Source of the DNA: Clostridia bacterium
GTDB taxonomy: Bacteria; Bacillota; Clostridia; Oscillospirales; CAG-272
Reading direction: 5' to 3'
Assembly (NCBI GenBank): GCA_017454675.1
Contig: JAFTCN010000086.1
Coordinates: forward strand, 1 to 33,972
Length of the DNA stretch: 33,972 nucleotides
The position numbers and the translations under genes are program-made. Positions within the stretch are counted from its first letter, which is position 1; each line of letters starts with the position of its first letter. Of this stretch, positions 25,602 through 33,239 are shown one piece after another. Below the pieces are notes generated by a model. It did no database searches and was not told the DNA's origin. It was given only the letters and a program-made list of their open reading frames with translations.

Positions 25602-26738
25602 TCAATTCTTTTTCCTTATTATCTCATCGACGGCCGCGTTCATCAGGTCCATCTTCTTCTCCATATCGGCTACGATGGCGAACTGATTGCGTGCCCGCTC
25701 GAGGTTGTGCTCCGGATGAGAGATCCTGAAATAAACGTCTCCGGCGAGATAGTCGCCGAGGAAGCGTATACCGGTCTCAAGCGTTATCACAAGCGCACCC
25801 ATGGGCAGGCAGCGCAGTTCGTTCTCGGTGAGCGAGCCCCCAAGTCCGTCGCAGAAGCCCTCGGTGAAGGCGCGGAACAGCCGCAGGTCGGTTCCGACCT
25901 TGGAAAGATCGGTCTCGTCCTCGGCTGCCGTCGAAGCCCCGAATCTTATGGCGTCTCCGAAATCGAAGAGCACAGAACCCGGCATGACGGTGTCGAGATC
26001 GATGACGCATACCGGCTTCAGAGTTTTTTTGTCGAGCAGGAGATTGTTTAGTTTGGTGTCGTTGTGGGTCACACGCAGCGGCAGTTCCCCGCGTGCGATC
26101 CTGTCGGTGATAAAGGAACAGACGTCCTTCCTCTTTTTCACAAAATCGATCTCCAGCGGAATCCCTGAGGCCCTGCCTGCGGTATCGGCGGCGAGGGCGG
26201 CCTCGAAGTCGGCATAGCGCGACGGAGTATTGTGGAAGTTGGGAATGGTCTCGCACAGCGTCGAGGCGTCGAAGCCGGAGAGCATCATCTGGAAGTTTCC
26301 GAAGGCCCGTCCGACGTCGGCGAAGACCTCGGGAGACGAGGCGGACTGCAGACTGACAACGTCGTCGATGAACTCGTATACGCGCCACGCGTGTCCTTCG
26401 GGGTCGGTATAGAACTTGTCCGCGTTACCGTCCCTGTCCGGTCTGCACTTTATGAACCGCAGCGTCCCGCGTGACGGATCGCCGCCCGACTCCGCGATCT
26501 TCCCGCGCAGGTAGCCGGTCACGGCGAATATGTTGTCCATAAGGCCGCGGGGGTCCTTGAAAACAGCGGTGTTGATCTGCTGAAGCACATATTTTCCTCC
26601 GTCGGATGTCCCGACGAAGAAGGTGGAGTTGATATGTCCCGTCCTGTTCTCCGAGAATGAAACGGGAGCCGACTGAACGTCGAAGTGCGAGAATATCCCG
26701 CCTATCGCTTCAGCCCTGTCTTTTGTCAGTTCTGTCAT
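25602..26738 (-). CDS. nahK: N-acetylhexosamine 1-kinase-like sugar kinase (NahK/LnpB family)
   Basis: The 378-residue protein belongs to the aminoglycoside-phosphotransferase fold and matches, from memory, Bifidobacterium NahK along much of its length: GHINSTFFV, YVLQQINTAVF, IPNFHNTPSRYADF, LRVTHNDTKLNNLLLD (catalytic HxD-type site, His225-Asp227), VIDLDTVMPGS (metal site) and FDFGDAIRFGASTA. NahK phosphorylates GlcNAc or GalNAc at C1 in the lacto-N-biose/galacto-N-biose pathway. GGAGGAG lies about eight bases before the ATG. It lies between a sugar-1-phosphate nucleotidyltransferase (24-base gap) and galE, which supports a role in making UDP-HexNAc or activating salvaged hexoses. Substrate preference is inferred. 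Confidence 0.85.
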   Translation of the reverse strand: MTELTKDRAEAIGGIFSHFDVQSAPVSFSENRTGHINSTFFVGTSDGGKYVLQQINTAVFKDPRGLMDNIFAVTGYLRGKIAESGGDPSRGTLRFIKCRPDRDGNADKFYTDPEGHAWRVYEFIDDVVSLQSASSPEVFADVGRAFGNFQMMLSGFDASTLCETIPNFHNTPSRYADFEAALAADTAGRASGIPLEIDFVKKRKDVCSFITDRIARGELPLRVTHNDTKLNNLLLDKKTLKPVCVIDLDTVMPGSVLFDFGDAIRFGASTAAEDETDLSKVGTDLRLFRAFTEGFCDGLGGSLTENELRCLPMGALVITLETGIRFLGDYLAGDVYFRISHPEHNLERARNQFAIVADMEKKMDLMNAAVDEIIRKKN

Positions 26739-26762
26739 CTGTACCGCTCCTCCGGAAGTCTC

Positions 26763-27677
26763 TCAAGCCCAGAGGTCTTCGGGATATACCCCGGCTCTGA
26801 CGAGGTCAGCGATCTTTCCGCCGACATTTTCCCTGTCCTTCGCATAGGTGACGCCGAACCATTTTCCGGGAGTGTCGAGGACCTTTATCGAGGCTAGTCC
26901 GTCCGATACTGCCTCACTCAGAGCGAAGGGCAGATAGTATTCCTCTTTCATCGGGTCACGCATTCCGAGCAGGAACGACGAGAATCCGCGCCTTATCCCG
27001 TCGAGGATCCCGGGTGTGAGACCGAAGAAGTTCATCGACGCGATCGAGTCTCCGGGCAGACGCCGCAGCTGGTCCCCGTTCCTTATGACGGCGTCACGTC
27101 CGTCGGGCTCGATGCCTGTGCACTCCTCGATCCCGGAAAGCGTCCCGTCGGCTGCCATCGTGCATATGCCTCTCGACACTCCGCCGTTTTCGGTCAGCGT
27201 GTTGGAGAGCCGGTATCCGGCCATGCACAGCTTTGCGGGAAGCCCGTAAGGGTCGGCATCCCTCATATATCCGGCGACGATCCGGTAGGATTCGGGGCCG
27301 TAGTAATCGTCGGCGTTTATGGTGGCGAACGGGCCGTCTATCTCTCCGGCTGCGGCAAGCAGTGCGTGCGCGGTGCCCCATGGCTTGGTGCGGAAGGTCT
27401 CTCCGTTTCCGGGAAGCGAAAAACCGTCCGGAAGATCGTTCAGGTCCTGAAATGCGTATCTCACGTCGGCTTTGCCCTCGATCCGCTTTCCGACGCTTTC
27501 GCGGAACAGCTCAAGGTTCTCTCTCTTGATGACGAATATGATCTTCCCGTACCCCGCTCTTATAGCGTCGTAACACGAATAATCGATTATGAATTCGCCG
27601 CGGGGACCAATCGGATCGATCTGTTTTAAGCCTCCGTATCTCGATCCCATCCCCGCGGCAAGAATAACAAGCGTCAT
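26763..27677 (-). CDS. Sugar-1-phosphate nucleotidyltransferase
   Basis: This 304-residue protein is a GT-A-fold NTP transferase. The N terminus ILAAGMGSRYGGLKQ (about 5-19) is the nucleotide-binding signature of pyrophosphorylases, with GPRGEFIIDYSCYDAIRAG next, TINADDYYGPESYR (metal-binding Asp) and NFFGLTPGI. The family generally joins a sugar-1-phosphate to UTP or another NTP; base and sugar are not decided by sequence alone. With the NahK-like kinase next door, a UDP-HexNAc or UDP-hexose pyrophosphorylase role is likely. ATG at 27677 follows AAAGGGG by about seven bases. It is the first gene of the minus-strand run; upstream, a TATAAT (27710-27715) has no good -35. Confidence 0.85.
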   Translation of the reverse strand: MTLVILAAGMGSRYGGLKQIDPIGPRGEFIIDYSCYDAIRAGYGKIIFVIKRENLELFRESVGKRIEGKADVRYAFQDLNDLPDGFSLPGNGETFRTKPWGTAHALLAAAGEIDGPFATINADDYYGPESYRIVAGYMRDADPYGLPAKLCMAGYRLSNTLTENGGVSRGICTMAADGTLSGIEECTGIEPDGRDAVIRNGDQLRRLPGDSIASMNFFGLTPGILDGIRRGFSSFLLGMRDPMKEEYYLPFALSEAVSDGLASIKVLDTPGKWFGVTYAKDRENVGGKIADLVRAGVYPEDLWA

Positions 27678-27789
27678 AATAATACCCCTTTTACATGATA
27701 TTCTCTATTATTATAATACAAAAGCGGAAAAAAGTACAGTATTATTTTGCATCCATTCGAAAAACAATTGCCCGGAACAGAATTGCCTG

Positions 27790-27818
27790 TTGACAGATTT
27801 CTGACGGTGTGGTATAAT
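27790..27818 (+). promoter_or_regulatory. Fully consensus extended -10 promoter of the Crp-ABC-Gfo operon
   Basis: TTGACA (27790-27795), exactly 17 bases ending TGTGG, then TATAAT (27813-27818). Both hexamers are perfect and the extended -10 TGn is present. Such a strong promoter would normally need repression, and a palindrome follows immediately. Confidence 0.92.
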
Positions 27819-27821
27819 TAG

Positions 27822-27837
27822 TGTCTCATATGAGACA
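27822..27837. promoter_or_regulatory. Perfect 16-bp palindrome over the predicted start site, candidate operator
   Basis: TGTCTCATATGAGACA reads the same on both strands and begins four bases after the -10, covering about -3 to +13. That position fits a repressor site. The first gene downstream encodes a Crp/Fnr-family dimer, the obvious candidate to bind it and control its own operon. It does not match the classic FNR (TTGAT-N4-ATCAA) or CRP (TGTGA-N6-TCACA) sites. No second copy is seen in the window. Confidence 0.75.
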
Positions 27838-27900
27838 GAATCAGAACGCTGCGCGTAAATGGCGGCAAATTGCGGAAGAAAGGGCCGGAGGGACGGCATA

Positions 27901-28599
27901 ATGACGAGACTCAAAAAAGAAGAAGCCGAAGCTTTCGAACTCTGCTCGGTTTTTTCCGGATGCCGGCCCGGCTTCGCGGCATCGCTGTTTGATCCGGGGG
28001 CGGTACGTACCGCAAAGCCCGGAGAGCTGATGCTGCGCTGCGGCGGACAGCCTTCCGAACGGAAATCCCTGATACTTCTTTCGGGGAGCGCCGTGGTCCG
28101 GCCGTCGAACTCGCAGAACGGCCTGATCATGCGCCTTGCCGGCCCCGGAGACATCCTCGGTCTCGCCTCCCTCTTCTCGGTCTACGGCGCCGGCACAGAT
28201 GTTTTCGCCGCCGGAGAGAGGACGGCAAAGTTCCTCGTGTTCGGCCGCGACGAACTCATGGCGGCTGTATCGTCCGACACCACCGGACGGATGGGTGAAA
28301 ACATTATCAGGATACTATCTGATAAGATATCATTTCTCAGTGGCAGGATCGCGGAGGTGACCGGCGGCACCGCCCTTCAGAAATTCTGCTGCTATCTGCG
28401 CTCATCTGCGTCTCCCGACGGATGCGTGAATATCGGGATGTCCATGACATCCCTTGCCTCCGCCCTCGATATCGGACGGGCGTCGCTCTACCGATGCATC
28501 GACGCACTTGTCGACGGCGGCGTCATCGAACGCCGGGACGGCGGTTTCTCTATCGCAAAACCCGATCATATCAATAATATCATAAACGGCGCGGAATGA
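27901..28599 (+). CDS. Crp/Fnr-family transcriptional regulator
   Basis: A 232-residue regulator with an N-terminal cyclic-nucleotide-binding-like beta barrel (about 30-120) and a C-terminal winged helix (MTSLASALDIGRASLYRCIDAL, recognition helix near 192-203). The cAMP phosphate pocket is not conserved: the usual GE-A-S-L stretch reads GLASLF (87-92) with Leu88 for Glu, so cAMP is unlikely. Seven cysteines (15, 21, 47, 163, 164, 175, 199) are present but not in the FNR iron-sulfur pattern. I chose ATG at 27901, eight bases after GGAGGG; the frame opens 14 codons earlier. It heads an operon with an ABC importer and probably senses that ligand or a related signal. Confidence 0.9.
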   Translation: MTRLKKEEAEAFELCSVFSGCRPGFAASLFDPGAVRTAKPGELMLRCGGQPSERKSLILLSGSAVVRPSNSQNGLIMRLAGPGDILGLASLFSVYGAGTDVFAAGERTAKFLVFGRDELMAAVSSDTTGRMGENIIRILSDKISFLSGRIAEVTGGTALQKFCCYLRSSASPDGCVNIGMSMTSLASALDIGRASLYRCIDALVDGGVIERRDGGFSIAKPDHINNIINGAE

Positions 28600-28652
28600 T
28601 ATGGACCGCGCACGCGGGGCCGCTTTTCCCCGCGAAGGAAAGGAAGAACAAC

Positions 28653-29702
28653 ATGACTGCAAAAGCAAAACTCACAAGCGCGCTGCTTGCCGCGGCGCTC
28701 ATCCTCCTCGCTCTTGCGGGAGCATTCACCGGATGCACGGCCGGAACCGGCGCACAGACCGATCCCGCCTCCGGCACGACAGCCGAAGCTCCCGTTACCG
28801 AAGCTCCCGACACCTACGCCGCGAAGGTCGCCGTACTCAACGGAACGACCGGATTCGGCATCGCTCCGATGTACACGGAGTTCAAGGCCGGCAAAGTGCC
28901 TTCCGTCGCGTCGATCGACTTCTACGCCGACGCCACGCTCGTCTCTCCTCTCGTGATCAAGGGCGACGTCGACATAGCTGCCGTACCGACCAACCTCGCG
29001 TCGGTGCTCTACGCCAAGACCGAAGGCAAGGTCAGAGTCATAGCCGTCAACACTCTCGGCGTCCTCTACCTCATCGAAAACGGCAGCACCGTTAATTCCC
29101 TCGCCGATCTCGCCGGCAAGACAGTATATGTCCCCGGACAGGGCTCGAACCCCGAATATCTTCTGAAGGCTCTTCTGACCTCGGCAGGAATGCTCGACAA
29201 GGTCACGATAGACGCGACATACTCAAGCCCCGACGAACTGACGACTGCTCTCGCCTCCGGCAAAGCCTCTCTCGGCGTGATCCCCGAGCCCAAGGTCACC
29301 GCAGCTCTCTCGAAGAACACCTCGCTCCGCAAGGCTCTCGACTTCACCGCCGAGTGGAAGAAGACAACAGGCACCGATCTCGTTCAGGGATGCCTCGTCG
29401 CCCGGGCGGACTTCGTCGAAGCGCACGGGTCGGTCCTCGACGGATTTCTCGCGGCCTACGCCGATTCGGTGAAGAAGGTGACCGATGATCCCGACGCCGC
29501 CGCTGCCGACATCGTCGCAGCCGGGATCGTAGCCAGCGAAGCCGTTGTGAAGAAAGCTCTTCCCGGATGCAACATAGTCTGCATCACCGGTGAAGATATG
29601 AAAGAGCCTCTCCGGACCTTCTGGAAGTCGCTCTACGACATCATCCCGTCTTCCGTAGGCGGAGCCGTTCCCGACGACGCCGTATTCTACGTAAAGAAGT
29701 AA
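28653..29702 (+). CDS. ABC transporter substrate-binding lipoprotein, NitT/TauT (SsuA-like) type
   Basis: A 349-residue lipoprotein. The signal segment LLAAALILLALAGAFTGC ends in a lipobox with Cys28 as the lipid anchor; Phe at -3 is unusual. A Thr/Ala/Pro linker follows, then a bilobed fold with VAVLNGTTGFGIAPM, IKGDVDIAAVPTNLASVLY, SLADLAGKTVYVPGQGSNPEY and AVVKKALPGC. This resembles NMT1/SsuA-type binding proteins for small organic acids, sulfonates or pyrimidine precursors. The ligand is unknown. ATG at 28653 has AAGGAAG upstream; the frame opens 19 codons earlier, overlapping the end of the regulator gene. Its TAA overlaps the permease start by one base. Confidence 0.9.
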   Translation: MTAKAKLTSALLAAALILLALAGAFTGCTAGTGAQTDPASGTTAEAPVTEAPDTYAAKVAVLNGTTGFGIAPMYTEFKAGKVPSVASIDFYADATLVSPLVIKGDVDIAAVPTNLASVLYAKTEGKVRVIAVNTLGVLYLIENGSTVNSLADLAGKTVYVPGQGSNPEYLLKALLTSAGMLDKVTIDATYSSPDELTTALASGKASLGVIPEPKVTAALSKNTSLRKALDFTAEWKKTTGTDLVQGCLVARADFVEAHGSVLDGFLAAYADSVKKVTDDPDAAAADIVAAGIVASEAVVKKALPGCNIVCITGEDMKEPLRTFWKSLYDIIPSSVGGAVPDDAVFYVKK

Positions 29703-30568
29703 TGACCGGACAGGGGAAGAACAACAGCCTCCCCTCCGCCGTTAAAGCCCGCAGGATACTCATCAAAACCGCCGCCGCGGCATCTTCCGCGATCTTCTGG
29801 ATCGCGGTCTGGGCGGCGGCGGCATACGGCGCGGGCAGCAGTCTGATACTGCCCTCCCCGGCGGAGACCTTCGGGCGTCTTCTTTCCCTGCTCGGCGAAG
29901 GCGATTTCTGGCTGACGACGTCGAAGTCACTGCTCCGGATCACAGCAGGCACGGTTGCAGGAGTTGCCGCCGGAGTGCTCTCCGCGGCGATCTCCTGCTC
30001 TGCAAGACCGGCGGAGACGCTAATGAAGCCGGCGGTGACCGTAATAAGGGCGACGCCGGTTGCGTCGTTCATAATTATAGCCATGCTCTGGATAGGCAGA
30101 GGGAATCTTCCCTCCTTCATATCCTTTCTCATGGTATTTCCAATCATATACACCAATACTCTGACCGGCCTGCGCGAGGTCGGCGAGGAAGAAAAAAACA
30201 TCGCGGTTCTTTTCGAACTGACGCCCGCCGGAAAGATCAGATACATCTATTCACCCGCCGTGAGACCCTATTTCCTGGCTGCAGCGAAGACGGCGACCGG
30301 GCTTTCGTGGAAAGCGGGCATCGCTGCCGAAGTACTGGCATTCTCGCCGGATTCTATCGGCAGGAAGCTGTCGGAGTCCAAGAACTACCTCGAGACGGTC
30401 GATCTGTTCGCCTGGACCGCTGTCGTCGTCATACTCAGCCTGGTGTTCGAGATCCTCCTGAACAGGATCGGCAGATACCTGTCGGTCGGCGGAAGGAAGA
30501 TACGTAAGATAGAAAACGAACTGAAAGTGACAGAAAACACTGAAGGTGAGGGAGGTGACGCGTCATGA
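29702..30568 (+). CDS. ABC transporter permease, NitT/TauT (SsuC-like) type
   Basis: A 288-residue inner-membrane protein with about six hydrophobic segments, beginning with SSAIFWIAVWAAAAYGAG. LPSPAETFGRLLSLL and SLLRITAGTVAGVAAGVL are typical of the SsuC/TauC permease family, and AAAKTATGLSWKAGIAAEVLA carries the coupling-helix EAA-type motif that contacts the ATPase. It starts within the TAATG overlap with the binding-protein gene and ends with an ATGA overlap with the ATPase gene. This tight coupling implies the three subunits are made in fixed ratio. Confidence 0.92.
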   Translation: MTGQGKNNSLPSAVKARRILIKTAAAASSAIFWIAVWAAAAYGAGSSLILPSPAETFGRLLSLLGEGDFWLTTSKSLLRITAGTVAGVAAGVLSAAISCSARPAETLMKPAVTVIRATPVASFIIIAMLWIGRGNLPSFISFLMVFPIIYTNTLTGLREVGEEEKNIAVLFELTPAGKIRYIYSPAVRPYFLAAAKTATGLSWKAGIAAEVLAFSPDSIGRKLSESKNYLETVDLFAWTAVVVILSLVFEILLNRIGRYLSVGGRKIRKIENELKVTENTEGEGGDAS

Positions 30569-31263
30569 CGGCGGCGGTCGAACTGTGCGGGATCACAAAA
30601 CAGTACGGCGGGCGCACCGTCATCGACGGACTGTCGCAAGTCTTCGAGCCGGGCCTCGTATACAGGATCGAAGGGCCGTCGGGCTGCGGAAAATCCACCC
30701 TTCTCCGCATCATTGCCGGCATCGACAGTGATTATTCCGGAAGAGTCGATCTGCACGGAGCCGTTGTCTCGATGAGTCCCCAGGGCGGAGGCCTGATCCC
30801 GGGGATAACGGCGGCTGAGAACGTCATGATCGCGATGACCCGCGGAAGAGGCGGCAGGACCGTCATCAGGGATGCGGCTGCCGCGTCGTTTGCCCTGTTG
30901 CGCGAACTGGGCATCGACGGAGGCTATTCGATGATGCCGTCCGAATACTCGGGAGGGATGCGCGCGAGGGTCGGGATCGCGAGAGCACTCGCAAGAGAGG
31001 CGGACCTGTATCTTTTCGACGAGCCGTTCGCGGCTCTCGACAGCTCGGGCATAGCGACGGTTTCGTCGGTAATAAAAGCCCGGACAGCGGGAAAGACCGT
31101 CATCTGCGTCGTCCACGACAGCATAACGGCACACAACGGGAGTTTTTACGGCGTAACCCTTCGCATGACGGGCAGCCCGGTCTCCGGCTTCGAAATGACG
31201 CAATGCCCGGACGGACTCTGTCCCGACCTCCGGGAAGCCGGGATCAGTGCATCAAAAGGCTGA
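30565..31263 (+). CDS. ABC transporter ATP-binding protein, NitT/TauT (SsuB-like) type
   Basis: A 232-residue ATPase with Walker A GPSGCGKST (37-45), Q-loop Gln73 (SPQ), signature motif YSGGM (128-132, a variant of LSGGQ), Walker B LYLFDEP (148-154), D-loop ALDSS and H-loop His184 (VVHD). It is complete, and its start overlaps the permease stop by four bases. The signature with Met instead of Gln also occurs in other SsuB-type ATPases. The protein extends about 40 residues beyond the H-loop with several Cys (MTQCPDGLCPD), which is unusual. Confidence 0.92.
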   Translation: MTAAVELCGITKQYGGRTVIDGLSQVFEPGLVYRIEGPSGCGKSTLLRIIAGIDSDYSGRVDLHGAVVSMSPQGGGLIPGITAAENVMIAMTRGRGGRTVIRDAAAASFALLRELGIDGGYSMMPSEYSGGMRARVGIARALAREADLYLFDEPFAALDSSGIATVSSVIKARTAGKTVICVVHDSITAHNGSFYGVTLRMTGSPVSGFEMTQCPDGLCPDLREAGISASKG

Positions 31264-31289
31264 TACAATTCTGAAAGGAGTCAATGACT

Positions 31290-32531
31290 ATGAGCAAAGA
31301 GATCAAGATCGGCGTATTCGGCTGCAGCAGAGGTATGAACTACGCAAAGCTCTTCGCGCAGGACGACGCATTCGAGATCGTGGCGTTCTGCGACAAGAAT
31401 GAGGAAAGACTCAGGCGCGCTGCCGAGACCTACCCTGACATCCCGGTGTTCCCGGACTTTGAGGGATTCATTGCATACGGCTCGGAACACGGTATGAACG
31501 CGGTGTTCCTCGCCAACTACTTCCACGAACACGCCCCTTACGCTATAAAGGTCATGGAGGCAGGCATGGCTGCTCTCTCCGAGTGTCTTCCCGCCGCCAC
31601 GCTGAAGCAGTGCTGCGACCTTGTAAGGGCGACCGAGCGCCTCGGCGGAAAGTATATGTTCTGCGAGAACTACCCTTTTATGACCGGCAATATCGAACTG
31701 GCGAGGCTGTGCCGCGAAGGCATCCTCGGAACTGTCATGTATCTCGAGGGCGAATACAACCATCACGACGATCCTGCGGCACTCTTTGGCAGATCCCGCG
31801 GCAAGTACCACTGGAGGAACTGGGAGCCCAGATGCTACTATCTGTCACACTCTCTCGCTCCTCTGATGGCCATGTCAGGAGGCATACCGAGATACGTCTC
31901 CGCTCAGGCCGCAGTGTCGCAGCTGCAGAAGGAGAGATTCACCTTCCGCGCCGTCTCGGACGGGATGGCACAGATGCTGTGCAAATTCGACAACGGCGCC
32001 GTGGCGCGCTTCAGCGGCTGCAACGGCATCGCCTCCGGTTATTCGGCCTACCGCGCGTTCGGCGACAGGGGCGCGGCTGAATGGGGCGCTCACACCGACA
32101 GGAAGATCCGTCTCCACTTCAGCAGCTGGAACTGCCCCGAGGGAGTTCCCGAGACTCAGTTCTACGACCCCGCCGAAACGGTGTGCAGGACCGACCCGGA
32201 CGCAGCGAAGGGCCTCTCTGCCGGACACGGCGGATCCGACTACCTGGTCGTCCGGAAGATCGTCGCGTTCCTGCGCGACGGAGTATTGCCGTATTTCGAC
32301 GTGTACAGGGCGGCCGCCATATCCGCTACTGCCGCGCTTGCGCTGAAGAGCTGCCTCGCGAACGGCGAGATGTACAGGATTCCCGACTTCCGCAGCGCGG
32401 AAGAGATGAAGGAAGTCGAGAACGACGATCTCACCCCGTTCTACGATGACGAAGGACACGGCGGCACCATCCGCCCGTCTCTGGAATACACCCCCGAACA
32501 GTTCGACAAAGTCGGCGTGTTCAACGGCTGA
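31290..32531 (+). CDS. Gfo/Idh/MocA-family oxidoreductase lacking the EKP lysine
   Basis: A 413-residue NAD(P)-dependent dehydrogenase or sugar-modifying enzyme. The Rossmann start is KIGVFGCSRGMNYAKLF, with Asp35 at the end of the second strand. The C-terminal alpha/beta domain includes YHWRNWEPRCYYLSHSLAP. The hallmark EKP motif is SECLPA (97-102), so the usual catalytic-site lysine is absent. That suggests a changed chemistry or an aberrant member, and makes the substrate hard to guess. I chose ATG at 31290, nine bases after AAAGGAG; ATG at 31284 is only three bases away. It lies 26 bases after the ABC ATPase and is probably in the same operon, which points to a sugar-like substrate. Confidence 0.88.
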   Translation: MSKEIKIGVFGCSRGMNYAKLFAQDDAFEIVAFCDKNEERLRRAAETYPDIPVFPDFEGFIAYGSEHGMNAVFLANYFHEHAPYAIKVMEAGMAALSECLPAATLKQCCDLVRATERLGGKYMFCENYPFMTGNIELARLCREGILGTVMYLEGEYNHHDDPAALFGRSRGKYHWRNWEPRCYYLSHSLAPLMAMSGGIPRYVSAQAAVSQLQKERFTFRAVSDGMAQMLCKFDNGAVARFSGCNGIASGYSAYRAFGDRGAAEWGAHTDRKIRLHFSSWNCPEGVPETQFYDPAETVCRTDPDAAKGLSAGHGGSDYLVVRKIVAFLRDGVLPYFDVYRAAAISATAALALKSCLANGEMYRIPDFRSAEEMKEVENDDLTPFYDDEGHGGTIRPSLEYTPEQFDKVGVFNG

Positions 32532-32550
32532 AGCGCGGGGGCGCCCAAAA

Positions 32551-32586
32551 AAATACCGGGACCCGCATATGCAGGCCCCGGTATTT
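32551..32586. terminator. Bidirectional terminator between the Gfo/Idh gene and rplS
   Basis: AAATACCGGG (32551-32560) pairs with CCCGGTATTT (32577-32586) around a loop containing GCATATGC. On the minus strand the stem runs into seven T's, a strong intrinsic terminator for rplS. On the plus strand it is followed by TATTTCATTT, weaker but adequate for the Crp-ABC-Gfo operon. Confidence 0.88.
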
Positions 32587-32639
32587 CATTTCCGGGCGGA
32601 AGACGGACAGGTCCGTCCCGCCAGAGCGGAAGGATAAGG

Positions 32640-32981
32640 TCAGATCTTTTCCTTGACCTTGGAAGCTTTTCCTACTCTGTCACGCAGGTAGTAGAGCTTC
32701 GAACGTCTGACGACACCCGATCTCGTGATATCGACAGCAACGACGTTCGGCGAGTGGATCGGGAAAGTCTTCTCGACGCCTACGCCGTATGACATGCGTC
32801 TTACGGTGAAGGTCTCGGAGATGCCGCCGTTACGCTTCGCGATGACGGTACCCTCGAACATCTGGATCCTTTCTCTGGTCCCTTCCTTGATCCTGTTGTG
32901 AACACGGACGTTGTCACCCACGTTGACGGTGGGGATCTCCGTCTTCATCTGCTCCTTTGTCATAGCCGCAATGTAATCCAT
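32640..32981 (-). CDS. rplS: 50S ribosomal protein L19
   Basis: L19 sits at the 30S-50S interface. The 113-residue protein has [35 protein letters not shown], the signature [17 protein letters not shown] and [14 protein letters not shown] at 32981 follows AAAGGAGG by nine bases. Unlike in many Bacillota it is not next to lepB-rbgA-rnhB, about 23 kb away in this window, but stands alone between its own promoter and terminator. The 80-base leader may hold the autoregulatory L19 leader known in some Bacillota; I could not fold it reliably. Confidence 0.97.
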   Translation of the reverse strand: MDYIAAMTKEQMKTEIPTVNVGDNVRVHNRIKEGTRERIQMFEGTVIAKRNGGISETFTVRRMSYGVGVEKTFPIHSPNVVAVDITRSGVVRRSKLYYLRDRVGKASKVKEKI

Positions 32982-33068
32982 TACAGGGCCCCTCCTTTTC
33001 AGGAAAAATAGGAACATTCTTACGAAGAGCTCGCATTGGACTGCCCCTGCGCGAAAACGCACTGTATT

Positions 33069-33096
33069 ATTATACCACAAAATCTTTTTTTGTCAA
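33069..33096 (-). promoter_or_regulatory. Strong promoter of rplS
   Basis: The minus strand reads TTGACA (33091-33096), 16 bases ending TGTGG, then TATAAT (33069-33074). Both hexamers are perfect with an extended -10, as expected for a ribosomal protein gene. The leader is about 80 bases. Confidence 0.9.
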
Positions 33097-33137
33097 CTGT
33101 TTTTTTGCAGAAAAAGGTTCACGAAAAAGATTTTTTA

Positions 33138-33166
33138 TTGCATTTTCATGCGACTTGAAATATAAT
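33138..33166 (+). promoter_or_regulatory. Promoter of aroQ
   Basis: TTGCAT (33138-33143), 17 bases, TATAAT (33161-33166). The -10 is perfect, the -35 is weak (3 of 6). It is back to back with the rplS promoter, with a leader of about 70 bases. Confidence 0.7.
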
Positions 33167-33239
33167 AATATCAATTGCAGAACATCACCCGGCGCCGCCG
33201 CTGCGGTCCCCGGAGACAGAAAAAACGGAGGGCATCCGA

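Noticed and set aside
27710..27738. Promoter of the nucleotidyltransferase-led operon
   Set aside because: TATAAT is present on the minus strand, but the hexamer 17 bases upstream is TGTACT, so I could not support a full promoter call, though some promoter must lie in this AT-rich stretch.
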